This document shows, in pieces, positions 5,996 through 13,799 of a stretch of 52,683 nucleotides of DNA (the stretch's first letter is position 1; the number at the start of each line of letters is the position of its first letter). This DNA is from Parabacteroides sp. 52. GTDB taxonomy: Bacteria; Bacteroidota; Bacteroidia; Bacteroidales; Tannerellaceae. Location of the stretch: assembly GCF_010500925.1 (NCBI RefSeq), contig NZ_QVMG01000019.1, forward strand, positions 10,664-63,346, given 5' to 3'. The translations under genes and the position numbers were made by a program. The notes below the pieces were generated by a model, which was not told the origin of the DNA, searched no databases, and worked only from the letters and a program-made list of their open reading frames with translations.

Positions 5996-8406
5996 TGAAA
6001 AAGACAGTAATAGTTTTCTTCGTATGCCTGTATTGCAGTCTCCTCTCCCTACAGGCCATCGTTGTTCCTTCCACAAATAAAACCCGTTTAAATGACGGGT
6101 GGCAATATATCCGGGGAGACATGGGAAGTGTATGGGAGGTTATGCGCCCTGCACAACCCGGAAAACCGGAATTTGTGCCTCTGTGGACCCCGGTAACCCT
6201 TCCTCACTGCTTCAATGCCGAAGACGCTGTGGACCCGGATGTGAACTACTACCAGGGACCGGGATGGTATAAAACCGCACTCTCCATAGACAATCCTTAT
6301 ACAAACGGACGTATCCTGTTGGAGTTTGAAGGTGCCGGACAACGGACAGAGGTCTATGTATACACCACAAAAGTGGGAGAACATACAGGAGGATACGATG
6401 GTTGGAAAGTGGATATTACGGAGGCAGTTGAAGCCTTCCGCCAGACGGAAGTATGTCAGAAGCAATTCAAAGGGAAAATACCCGTTGCCGTTCGTTGTGA
6501 CAACAGCCGGGACACGGAAATCATTCCTTCCGACATGTCCGATTTCAATGTATATGGTGGACTTTACAGGTATGTGAATCTGGTATATGTTCCCGAAATA
6601 TCCTTCGATCGGATCCGGATAGAAGCCCATACCGATGAGAAAGGGAAAAACGGTCAATTACTTATCCATACTTCTTTTTATAACCCGGAAAAGAAAGAGA
6701 CAGCCTTGCCTTTGTCCATTCGCATCAAAGATCCCCAAGGGAAAGAAGTCTACACACAGACACTCTCTCAACCTTGGCTGCGCGATACCGAGCTGGTGCG
6801 TATCTCATTGAAGAAACCTGGGTTATGGGACGTGGAGAATCCGCAACTCTATACCTGCGAACTGACGCTCGGTGTCGACGGCCAGTCGATACAGGCAAAA
6901 GAACAATTTGGTTTCAGGCATTTTGAGTTCAAAGAGAAAGGACCTTTCTTTTTGAATGGAAGAAGAGTCTTACTCAAAGGAACACACCGTCACGAAGACC
7001 ATGCAGGCCTGGCCGCTGCGCTTACGGAGGAGTTGATGGTGCAGGAGATGCAGCTCATAAAGAAAATGGGGGCCAACTTCATACGCTTAGGCCATTATCA
7101 GCAATCGGACATAATCCTACGCCTCTGCGACCAATTGGGTATCCTGGTTTGGGAAGAGATACCCTGGTGCCGCGGTGGATTGGGAGGAGAATCGTATAAA
7201 GAACAGGCACGCCGGATGTTAACAAATATGGTTGAGCAGCATCACAACCATCCTTCCGTGATTCTTTGGGGAATGGGGAACGAGAATGACTGGCCGGGAG
7301 ATTTCAACACATTCGACCAACAGGCGATCCGAGCCTTTATGAAAGAGTTGCACGACCTCTCGCATCAGTTAGATAACAGTCGCCTGACTGCTATACGGCG
7401 GTGTGAATTCTGCAAAGATATCATCGACGTCTATTCACCCAGTATATGGGCCGGCTGGTACAGTCGGGCGTTCAGAGATTATGCAGAAATGAGCGAAAAG
7501 GGAATCCAGGGTACGACCCGCTTCTTTCATGCGGAATGGGGAGGCGACAGCCATGCCCGTCGGCATATGGAAGGCGACTTTGCTCATGTCAGCAATGCGG
7601 CAACCAAAGGGGACTGGTCTGAATCCTATATCATCCGTCTCTTCGATTGGCACCTGAAAGAACAAGAGAAAATGCCCCTGTTGACAGGTTCTGCTTTCTG
7701 GACATTTAAGGATTTCTCAACCCCTCTCCGCCCGGAAAACCCGGTTCCTTATGTGAATCAAAAAGGAGTTGTCGAACGCGACCAGACACCAAAAGAGAGT
7801 TATTATGTATTCCAATCTTATTGGTCCAAAGAGCCAATGGTCCACATATACGGTCATACCTGGCCAGTACGTTGGGGTGAAAAAGAGGAGAAAAAAGAGA
7901 TTCTGGTATACTCCAACTGTCCGGAGGTGGAACTATTCGTCAACGGCGTCTCCCAAGGAAAGAAAAAGAGAGACAGTCAGGATTTCCCGGCTGCCGGTTT
8001 CCATTGGTATGTTCCATTGATAGAGGGAGAGAATACCATACGGGCAATAGGTTCTGACAAGAAGAACTCACTTATTATTGATGAGATCAAACAAACATAT
8101 CAAACGCAGAAATGGGGCAAAGAGGCAGAGATCAGTCTGACTGCTACCCCCTTGGAGAATGACCAGGTATGGATCCAGGCCGAATTAAAAGATGCAGCAG
8201 GAGTGCGTTGTCTCGACTCGCGTCAATACATCGAATTCAGTTTGGCCGGTGATGGCAAGCTCATACAAAACCAAGGAACCTCTACCGGCTCATACCGTGT
8301 GCAAAGTTACAACGGAAGGGCCTGTATTAAACTGGAACGAAAAGGCAAATGCGTGGTTGCCGTCAAATCGGATAAACTGCCATCTATTTTCCTTTCTATA
8401 GAATAG
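5992..8406 (+). CDS. Glycoside hydrolase family 2 (beta-galactosidase/beta-glucuronidase type)
   Basis: An 804-residue exported GH2 enzyme with a signal peptide at residues 1-22. Order: sugar-binding jelly roll (about 28-200, with YQGPGWYKT and YGGLYR), immunoglobulin-like domain (205-310), TIM barrel (about 312-600) and C-terminal beta domains. The acid/base Glu is in WGMGNEN (E431) and the nucleophile Glu in FHAEWGGDS (E515); NGRRVLLKGTHRHEDH at 322-337 is the usual barrel entry. Substrate (galactoside, glucuronide or other) cannot be read from these motifs. It is translationally coupled to the lyase-GH88 gene and would take further sugars from the oligosaccharides that enzyme releases. A second ATG directly follows at 5995. 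Confidence 0.9.
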   Translation: MMKKTVIVFFVCLYCSLLSLQAIVVPSTNKTRLNDGWQYIRGDMGSVWEVMRPAQPGKPEFVPLWTPVTLPHCFNAEDAVDPDVNYYQGPGWYKTALSIDNPYTNGRILLEFEGAGQRTEVYVYTTKVGEHTGGYDGWKVDITEAVEAFRQTEVCQKQFKGKIPVAVRCDNSRDTEIIPSDMSDFNVYGGLYRYVNLVYVPEISFDRIRIEAHTDEKGKNGQLLIHTSFYNPEKKETALPLSIRIKDPQGKEVYTQTLSQPWLRDTELVRISLKKPGLWDVENPQLYTCELTLGVDGQSIQAKEQFGFRHFEFKEKGPFFLNGRRVLLKGTHRHEDHAGLAAALTEELMVQEMQLIKKMGANFIRLGHYQQSDIILRLCDQLGILVWEEIPWCRGGLGGESYKEQARRMLTNMVEQHHNHPSVILWGMGNENDWPGDFNTFDQQAIRAFMKELHDLSHQLDNSRLTAIRRCEFCKDIIDVYSPSIWAGWYSRAFRDYAEMSEKGIQGTTRFFHAEWGGDSHARRHMEGDFAHVSNAATKGDWSESYIIRLFDWHLKEQEKMPLLTGSAFWTFKDFSTPLRPENPVPYVNQKGVVERDQTPKESYYVFQSYWSKEPMVHIYGHTWPVRWGEKEEKKEILVYSNCPEVELFVNGVSQGKKKRDSQDFPAAGFHWYVPLIEGENTIRAIGSDKKNSLIIDEIKQTYQTQKWGKEAEISLTATPLENDQVWIQAELKDAAGVRCLDSRQYIEFSLAGDGKLIQNQGTSTGSYRVQSYNGRACIKLERKGKCVVAVKSDKLPSIFLSIE

Positions 8407-8425
8407 AAGCATACGTATGTAAAAG

Positions 8426-8468
8426 AATCTCCGGCAGGAAACAAATATTTCTTGCCGGAGATTTTTTT
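8426..8468. terminator. Bidirectional terminator between GH2 and hflX
   Basis: AATCTCCGGCA (8426-8436) pairs perfectly with TGCCGGAGATT (8453-8463). A T-rich tract follows on the plus strand and an A-rich one precedes it (AAAAG), so it can serve both convergent genes. Confidence 0.88.
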
Positions 8469-8470
8469 AT

Positions 8471-9703
8471 TTATAATCCTCCTTCGTATTCTTCTTCATC
8501 ATACTGCTGGAAAAGGAAGTCGTTATAAGGGAAACGTGTAATATGGATTTGTTTGACCCGCTCATACAAAAGACTTTTAAGAGCTTCTATATTCGTACGT
8601 TCGCGGGCGGAGATAAAGATTGTGTTTTCGGGAAGTTTATTCATCCAGGTTTGCTTGAGTTCGTCCAGACTAATATTCTCCCGGGTACGCGGTGTCAGGT
8701 CGTCTTCGTCTTTCGGCACAAAGGTAAAGGCATCGATCTTGTTAAAGATCATAATCATCGGTTTCTCCGTTTCATCGATCTCCGCCAGTGTTTTATTCAC
8801 GATCGTTATCTGTTCTTCAAAAGCAGGATGAGAGATGTCGACCACATGCACCAAGAGGTCGGCCTCCCGTACCTCGTCCAAGGTAGATTTAAAAGACTCC
8901 ACCAACTCCGTCGGCAGTTTGCGAATAAAACCGACAGTGTCGGAGAGCAGGAAAGGCAGGTTTTCAACAATCACTTTCCGCACCGTAGTATCCAGGGTGG
9001 CAAACAATTTGTTCTCAGCAAATACTTCACTTTTGCTTAACAGGTTCATCACAGTCGACTTTCCCACATTCGTATACCCAACAAGGGCCACACGCACCAT
9101 CTTTCCCCGGTTTTTGCGTTGCACGCTTTTCTGCTTGTCGATATCGACGAGATCCTGTTTCAACTTGGCAATCTTGTCCTGGATGATACGCCGGTCGGTC
9201 TCCAACTGAGTTTCACCCGGTCCCCGCATCATCGCTCCCCCTCCGCGTTGCCGTTCCAGGTGAGTCCACAAACGGGTCAGACGGGGTAACATATAGTTGT
9301 ATTGTGCCAGTTCGACCTGGGTTTTAGCATGCGCTGTTTGTGCACGAAGGGCAAATATCTCAAGGATCAGACTGGTACGGTCCATTATCCTTACCTGCAA
9401 TTCTTTCTCTATATTGCGTAATTGTTTGGGAGAGAGTTCGTCATCAAAAATAGCCAACCCTACCTCATTCTCCACCACATATTCTTTGATTTCCTGCAGT
9501 TTGCCGGAACCGACAAAGGTTACCGGATGCGGATGATCCAGTTTCTGGGTAAAGCGTTTGATCGCTTCCATACCGGCTGTCTCGGCTAAAAAAGCCAATT
9601 CATCCAAATATTCTTTTATATGTTGTTCGTTTTGCGACGGGGTTACCAATCCGATGAGAACCGCCTTTTCTGTTTGTGTCTCAGAGATAATAAAGTCTTT
9701 CAT
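8471..9703 (-). CDS. hflX: GTPase HflX
   Basis: A 410-residue ribosome-associated GTPase (50S splitting/rescue under stress in characterised relatives). The N-terminal HflX domain (about 15-160) ends in the family signature GPGETQLETDRR (161-172), followed by a coiled-coil linker (173-198). The G domain has G1 GYTNVGKST (209-217), G3 DTVGF and G4 NKID. Length is standard. It is monocistronic, convergent with the GH2 gene and divergent from the T9SS-cargo gene at 9772. A perfect -7 element (9708-9715) ends only four bases before the ATG, so the message may be leaderless or nearly so. Confidence 0.96.
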   Translation of the reverse strand: MKDFIISETQTEKAVLIGLVTPSQNEQHIKEYLDELAFLAETAGMEAIKRFTQKLDHPHPVTFVGSGKLQEIKEYVVENEVGLAIFDDELSPKQLRNIEKELQVRIMDRTSLILEIFALRAQTAHAKTQVELAQYNYMLPRLTRLWTHLERQRGGGAMMRGPGETQLETDRRIIQDKIAKLKQDLVDIDKQKSVQRKNRGKMVRVALVGYTNVGKSTVMNLLSKSEVFAENKLFATLDTTVRKVIVENLPFLLSDTVGFIRKLPTELVESFKSTLDEVREADLLVHVVDISHPAFEEQITIVNKTLAEIDETEKPMIMIFNKIDAFTFVPKDEDDLTPRTRENISLDELKQTWMNKLPENTIFISARERTNIEALKSLLYERVKQIHITRFPYNDFLFQQYDEEEYEGGL

Positions 9704-9707
9704 GGAG

Positions 9708-9715
9708 CAAAGATA
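9708..9715 (-). promoter_or_regulatory. Promoter -7 element of hflX
   Basis: On the minus strand this reads TATCTTTG, an exact TAnnTTTG match ending 4 bases before the hflX ATG (9703). The predicted start site then falls on or next to the start codon. Confidence 0.55.
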
Positions 9716-9734
9716 GCGTATTTCAATTATTTTG

Positions 9735-9742
9735 TATATTTG
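9735..9742 (+). promoter_or_regulatory. Promoter -7 element of the 9772 gene
   Basis: TATATTTG matches TAnnTTTG exactly, 29 bp before the ATG at 9772. It is arranged back-to-back with the hflX promoter. Confidence 0.55.
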
Positions 9743-9771
9743 TAGAATCAGAAACCGTAAAAAACCTGACT

Positions 9772-11586
9772 ATGAACGCGAATACATCCCTTTGGGTGAG
9801 TCGTTTACTCCCCTTTTGTTTTTCTTTTCTCTTTTGTATAACCCTTCATTCTCAAGGAGTAGATCCTTCCTCTTGGCAGAAATTCGTAACAGGAAAAGAG
9901 AATGACTCCCTCACGGATACGTTTAGGCTCCAGACCTTCAACCAGGCTTTATCGGATAATTGGGCATACCAGACAACAGGAAATACGCCTTTGTTCGATC
10001 CACGGGAAGAAGGCATCCTTGATTCTTCGGATGGGCAATCAATCATGTTGACTCCCGGCAGTTACCTCTACATGGATACTATAGAACATAAAGGATACGA
10101 CAATATAAAGATACATGTAAAATACGCCGCCTGGAGACTGATGACCGGAGAGAACCTTCTATTGAATACCGACAGAGGAGAGACCTCCTTAAATAATTAT
10201 CTCTGGTTAACACCGCCAGACAATTATTCTGCCTCCTTCACGCAGAAGAAAGACAAAAGTGCGTCCCCTAACGCCTCCAAAATACTTATTCTGAACAATC
10301 CCCGGAATTTAACTTTATGGGTGGAGACGGCAACCCATGAAAGCCAGCAGGGCTTTTATGCGATTGACAGCGTAGCAGCACTTGGGGCAACCAAAATACA
10401 TTCCCTGTTTACCCAAAAGGGCCATTGGCACGAAGGCAACCTCTGGAGCCATGCCCCGGCCTTGCGTCAGCGCCGTGCCCTGATCAATGGTGATGTCTAT
10501 ATAGACCGGCCTACCTCCTGTGCCCGTATAAACCTGGGCAACGGTTCCATTCATATAAACGAAGGCCAGTCTTTGTCTGCACAAACGCTTTTGTTTCACC
10601 CCGCAGATCCGGCCCTTTATTCCTCCGGTGATATACATCTGAATAAATGTATTGTCTACCAAACGTTCCCGGAAAAGGGAAAATGGTATTTTATCTCTTT
10701 CCCTTTTGATGTGTATAAGAATGGGCTTGATGTGAACTTCCAACTGAAAGATCAGACCTTCAAAGGAGAAGGCAATTACTTCTATTTGCAGACATACGAT
10801 GGAGAGAAACGGGCTATAAAGAATGAAGCAAGCGGCAACTGGCAAGTCGTTTCATCGGATATATTGAAGAGCAACCGACCTGTGTTTGAAAAAAACAAAG
10901 GTTATCTGATCGCCCTGGACAAGAAAGCGAAAAGTCAAACGCTCTATTTCTCTTCTGCCAACGGAGATATCCCCCTCGACTTTGCCCGCAAGGCAGTCCT
11001 TTCGCTATCGGTTACTGAAAAGACAAAAGAGAATCAGGAGCAACATCACGGTTGGGTTCTTTGCGGCAATCCCTTGCCGGCCCCTCTGCCTCTTTCCCAC
11101 ATCGAACAGACAGGTGATACAGACGGATATATTTATGTTTACGAAAAAAACGGCTTTACCCCTTATGCTTTGCATAGCGATTATATACTCCCCCCCTTTT
11201 CCGCCTTTTTTATAAAAGTTCAAAGAGAGACGGAGTTATTCGTGCAAACATCTCCCCCGGTGAAAAGTGGAAGGAGGATCAACGTATCTACGCCTTTACC
11301 AACAGAGATGACAGAGCCTTTTTCTTCAAAATCGCCGGTTTCATCGGCATATCCCCCTTTCTCTAAAGACATGAACAGTTACATCAAAGGCGACAGGCTC
11401 TACCTGGAGAATATGCCGGCCCGGGGTTGTGTTTCTATCCTGAACTATAAAGGCCAAAACATATGGCAAAAAGAGATCGGGAAGGGCAGCTCCAGCCTCC
11501 GCCTCCCCTCCCTCTCCGGCTTGTACATCGTATCGATTCAGGCCAATCCCTATCAGGCACAACACAAATGCGTTTGGAGCCAATGA
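9772..11586 (+). CDS. Secreted protein with probable T9SS C-terminal sorting domain
   Basis: A 604-residue protein I do not recognise as a named family. A signal peptide (residues about 8-28, SRLLPFCFSFLFCITLHS) is followed by a long beta-rich body with no obvious catalytic motif. The last ~70 residues (GDRLYLENMPARGCVSILNY, then SLSGLYIVSIQ) have the pattern of a type A T9SS sorting domain: short beta strands, a central Gly, GLYIV, and a basic/aromatic end. With PorU and PorV in this window, this suggests a substrate secreted by T9SS and anchored or released at the surface. Role unknown; adhesin- or matrix-like surface proteins are possible. The 70-residue membrane protein follows 49 bp later. 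Confidence 0.7.
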   Translation: MNANTSLWVSRLLPFCFSFLFCITLHSQGVDPSSWQKFVTGKENDSLTDTFRLQTFNQALSDNWAYQTTGNTPLFDPREEGILDSSDGQSIMLTPGSYLYMDTIEHKGYDNIKIHVKYAAWRLMTGENLLLNTDRGETSLNNYLWLTPPDNYSASFTQKKDKSASPNASKILILNNPRNLTLWVETATHESQQGFYAIDSVAALGATKIHSLFTQKGHWHEGNLWSHAPALRQRRALINGDVYIDRPTSCARINLGNGSIHINEGQSLSAQTLLFHPADPALYSSGDIHLNKCIVYQTFPEKGKWYFISFPFDVYKNGLDVNFQLKDQTFKGEGNYFYLQTYDGEKRAIKNEASGNWQVVSSDILKSNRPVFEKNKGYLIALDKKAKSQTLYFSSANGDIPLDFARKAVLSLSVTEKTKENQEQHHGWVLCGNPLPAPLPLSHIEQTGDTDGYIYVYEKNGFTPYALHSDYILPPFSAFFIKVQRETELFVQTSPPVKSGRRINVSTPLPTEMTEPFSSKSPVSSAYPPFSKDMNSYIKGDRLYLENMPARGCVSILNYKGQNIWQKEIGKGSSSLRLPSLSGLYIVSIQANPYQAQHKCVWSQ

Positions 11587-11635
11587 ATATCCTTGAAAGA
11601 TAATACCTTTGTCCTGTATTGATAAAAAGACACAT

Positions 11636-11848
11636 ATGAAAAAGATCAATCTGACAAGTTTCGCCTTATTGGCCTATTTGATTATTATGAGTGTATTGGG
11701 TTGGCCGGGACGGGCAAAGACGCCTTTGAGTTATACCGAGTATTTCTGTATGATTGGTGCCACCGTAGTTATTATCCTTCTCTTGCGTTTCTTACAAATC
11801 AAACGCATGAAAATGAGAAACAAAAGAAACGAAAAGGAAGAGTTATAA
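11636..11848 (+). CDS. Small two-helix membrane protein, hypothetical
   Basis: A 70-residue protein starting at the ATG of ACATATGAAAAAG; an upstream TTG at 11609 is less likely. Two hydrophobic segments (about residues 6-22, LTSFALLAYLIIMSVLG, and 37-53, YFCMIGATVVIILLLRF) flank a short loop, and the C-terminal tail is strongly basic (KRMKMRNKRNEK), so the tail should be cytoplasmic. No family recognised. It ends 16 bp from the convergent phosphoesterase gene and may be cotranscribed with the preceding secreted-protein gene. Confidence 0.65.
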   Translation: MKKINLTSFALLAYLIIMSVLGWPGRAKTPLSYTEYFCMIGATVVIILLLRFLQIKRMKMRNKRNEKEEL

Positions 11849-11864
11849 AGTCAGTATAAGGCTC

Positions 11865-12995
11865 TCAGACGTCTGAAAACCGGATATGTAGAACAACCAA
11901 TTCGGAAACCGTGCCCACCCTGTAAGGAGGACCGGCTATGCCAATGCCCGAAGAAACATAGAACTGACTGTCTCCTTTGCGAAGATATCCATAAGGTTGT
12001 TCATAAACAAACCTCATCAATAAAGGATAAGGCCACAACTGCCCATAATGCGTATGCCCATGTAATCCGAGATCGATCCGGTTCATCGCCATCTCCGCAA
12101 AAGCCCAGGGTTGGTGATCCAATACAAGAACCGGCTTAGACGGATCTATCCCTTTCATCAATGCCTGCAAAGGCTTGCGCTTCTTATTGATATAATCATC
12201 CCGCCCGATAAGATAAAACAGGGAGTCGGGCATAACTACTGAGTCGACCAATAAAGTAGCCCCGGTCTTTTCCAACCAACGCTTTTTCGCATGCCGGTTT
12301 GCCCGGTATTCATGGTTTCCATAAACGATATACGTACCCAGGGGAGCCTCCAACTGCTGCAGGTCTTCTTCTATATGTGCCTGTTCGGCAAATCGCGACT
12401 CATAATCCATGATATCCCCGACCAATACGACCATGTCGGGATATAAGGCATTACTCATACGTACATATTTCTGCACCATCTTTTTGCCAATGACCTCCCC
12501 TATATGCAAATCGCTCATCATCACAACGGTGAGACTGTCTACCCCCACCCCCTTTTTAGGAAGCGTGATATGTACATGGGTGATGCAAGGATTCATCACC
12601 CGGTGATACGCCTGTATCATCAGCAAGAGAACACCGCAGGTAATAAAGACAAAGAACAATCTTTTGGTAAGATCCCAATGGGTGGTTACCCAACGCGGAA
12701 ACCAGGGATATAAACGATGCGTAAAACGCAACAACTCCAACAGCCCAAGAGCCATCGTCAGATACAAGGAAGCAATATACCAGGTATTGCAAACATACAT
12801 AATGCCTATAAACACCTTGTCGGGCAATACCTCGTGAAAGAAGAACCCTGTCAGAAAAAGACATAATTCAATGACAAAAAACAAAAGATAAGGTATCCGC
12901 CAACTTTTCTTTGCAGGAAGAGCCTGATACCCACGCCAACAGATAAAGGGTGTCAGGAGAAATTGCCCCAAGATAGACTGAAGGAATACTTTCAT
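11865..12995 (-). CDS. Membrane-anchored calcineurin-like metallophosphoesterase
   Basis: A 376-residue protein with an N-terminal membrane region of about four helices (residues 1-130) and a C-terminal calcineurin-like catalytic domain. The metal-binding blocks appear in order: MMSDLHIGE (DxH), LVGDIMD (GDxxD), YGNHEYR (GNHE) and GLHGHTHYGQ (GHxH). This resembles the YkuE/YaeI-type membrane phosphoesterases, some of which act on lipid pyrophosphates such as UDP-diacylglucosamine; substrate here is unknown. Its ATG overlaps the nitroreductase stop by 4 bp, so the two are translationally coupled. A 12-bp perfect palindrome (TCAGACGTCTGA, 11875-11886) lies near the 3' end. Confidence 0.9.
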   Translation of the reverse strand: MKVFLQSILGQFLLTPFICWRGYQALPAKKSWRIPYLLFFVIELCLFLTGFFFHEVLPDKVFIGIMYVCNTWYIASLYLTMALGLLELLRFTHRLYPWFPRWVTTHWDLTKRLFFVFITCGVLLLMIQAYHRVMNPCITHVHITLPKKGVGVDSLTVVMMSDLHIGEVIGKKMVQKYVRMSNALYPDMVVLVGDIMDYESRFAEQAHIEEDLQQLEAPLGTYIVYGNHEYRANRHAKKRWLEKTGATLLVDSVVMPDSLFYLIGRDDYINKKRKPLQALMKGIDPSKPVLVLDHQPWAFAEMAMNRIDLGLHGHTHYGQLWPYPLLMRFVYEQPYGYLRKGDSQFYVSSGIGIAGPPYRVGTVSELVVLHIRFSDV

Positions 12996-13627
12996 TTCGG
13001 ATATCCCACCGGATTATTCATTAACAACAGATCGGTATCTTTCAATTGCAGAATCTCTTTTAAAGCAGCCTGATCCATTGACCCCCGGGGTACGGTAGCC
13101 AATCCCAGGCCGGCACAGGCTATATTAATATTCTGACACACAATACCCACATCCACCGAAGCCATCAACTTGGTACCTTCATGGATCGTTCCGCCAAACA
13201 AGGTGAGGTCTGATACCAATACCAGGCTAAGCGGTGCGGAAGTTACAAAGGCCTGTCCGCCGGCCACAATAGCCCGATGATCTCCGGCAGCCACAGGATC
13301 CAAGGCATGCTGCTCGGCATTGTACAAAAAAGCTCCTTCGGGAAGAATGACATACACTTTCACATCCCTGAAATCCCGGCATGAAGGGGCCGTGCGTTTC
13401 CCATCCGCACGGTTTATTCCGTTTGCCGCCCATAATAAGTCCGATAAATCCTGCGGATCCAAGGGCTTGGAGGCATAGGAACGCTCCGAATGACGTTGGT
13501 CGAATGCTTTCATCACACGACTTCCCCGTTCTTTATTGGGAGCATTTAGTTTAATCACCTTCAACTCTTGAGCTTCAAGAGCTGCAACAATAAATAATGC
13601 AATAAAAATAGAAAGGATGCGTTTCAT
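12992..13627 (-). CDS. Exported nitroreductase-family protein (SagB/ThcOx type)
   Basis: A 211-residue protein with an N-terminal signal peptide (MKRILSIFIALFIVAALEAQ). The rest fits the nitroreductase fold: QRHSERSYASKPLDPQDLSD (the FMN-phosphate-binding Arg region), TAPSCRDFRDVKVYVI, and the C-terminal NIACAGLGLATVPRG segment. Such enzymes bind FMN and use NAD(P)H or act as oxidases. Export would separate it from cytoplasmic NAD(P)H, so its electron donor is an open question. It is the first gene of a two-gene operon with the phosphoesterase and has a well-formed promoter at 13654-13683. Confidence 0.88.
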   Translation of the reverse strand: MKRILSIFIALFIVAALEAQELKVIKLNAPNKERGSRVMKAFDQRHSERSYASKPLDPQDLSDLLWAANGINRADGKRTAPSCRDFRDVKVYVILPEGAFLYNAEQHALDPVAAGDHRAIVAGGQAFVTSAPLSLVLVSDLTLFGGTIHEGTKLMASVDVGIVCQNINIACAGLGLATVPRGSMDQAALKEILQLKDTDLLLMNNPVGYPK

Positions 13628-13653
13628 AGGGGAATGATTTATATTATATTATA

Positions 13654-13683
13654 CAAAAGTAGAGGAATTGCTTGCTTTTCAAA
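13654..13683 (-). promoter_or_regulatory. Promoter of the nitroreductase-phosphoesterase operon
   Basis: On the minus strand, TTTG (13680-13683) is followed after 18 bp by TACTTTTG (13654-13661), close to the Bacteroidota TTTG-N19-21-TAnnTTTG consensus. The ATG is 26 bp downstream. Confidence 0.65.
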
Positions 13684-13746
13684 GGGACTGATACATTTTT
13701 TATACTTATTTAAAAATCCATTTATTTAAATTCAGATAGAATCAAC

Positions 13747-13754
13747 TACTTTTG
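13747..13754 (+). promoter_or_regulatory. Promoter -7 element of the outer-membrane barrel gene
   Basis: TACTTTTG matches TAnnTTTG exactly, 45 bp before the ATG at 13800. A TTTA at 13725-13728 stands where the -33 element is expected (18-bp gap). Confidence 0.6.
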
Positions 13755-13799
13755 CGGCTTACGAGCATTTCGTAAAACTAATATTATCTAATAGACTCG

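Noticed and set aside
496..8406. A complete polysaccharide utilisation locus
   Set aside because: No SusC barrel or SusD is present; only regulation, a lipoprotein and enzymes remain.
11875..11886. 12-bp palindrome TCAGACGTCTGA as a terminator or operator
   Set aside because: It lies in the coding 3' end of the phosphoesterase gene without a T tract; chance is likely.
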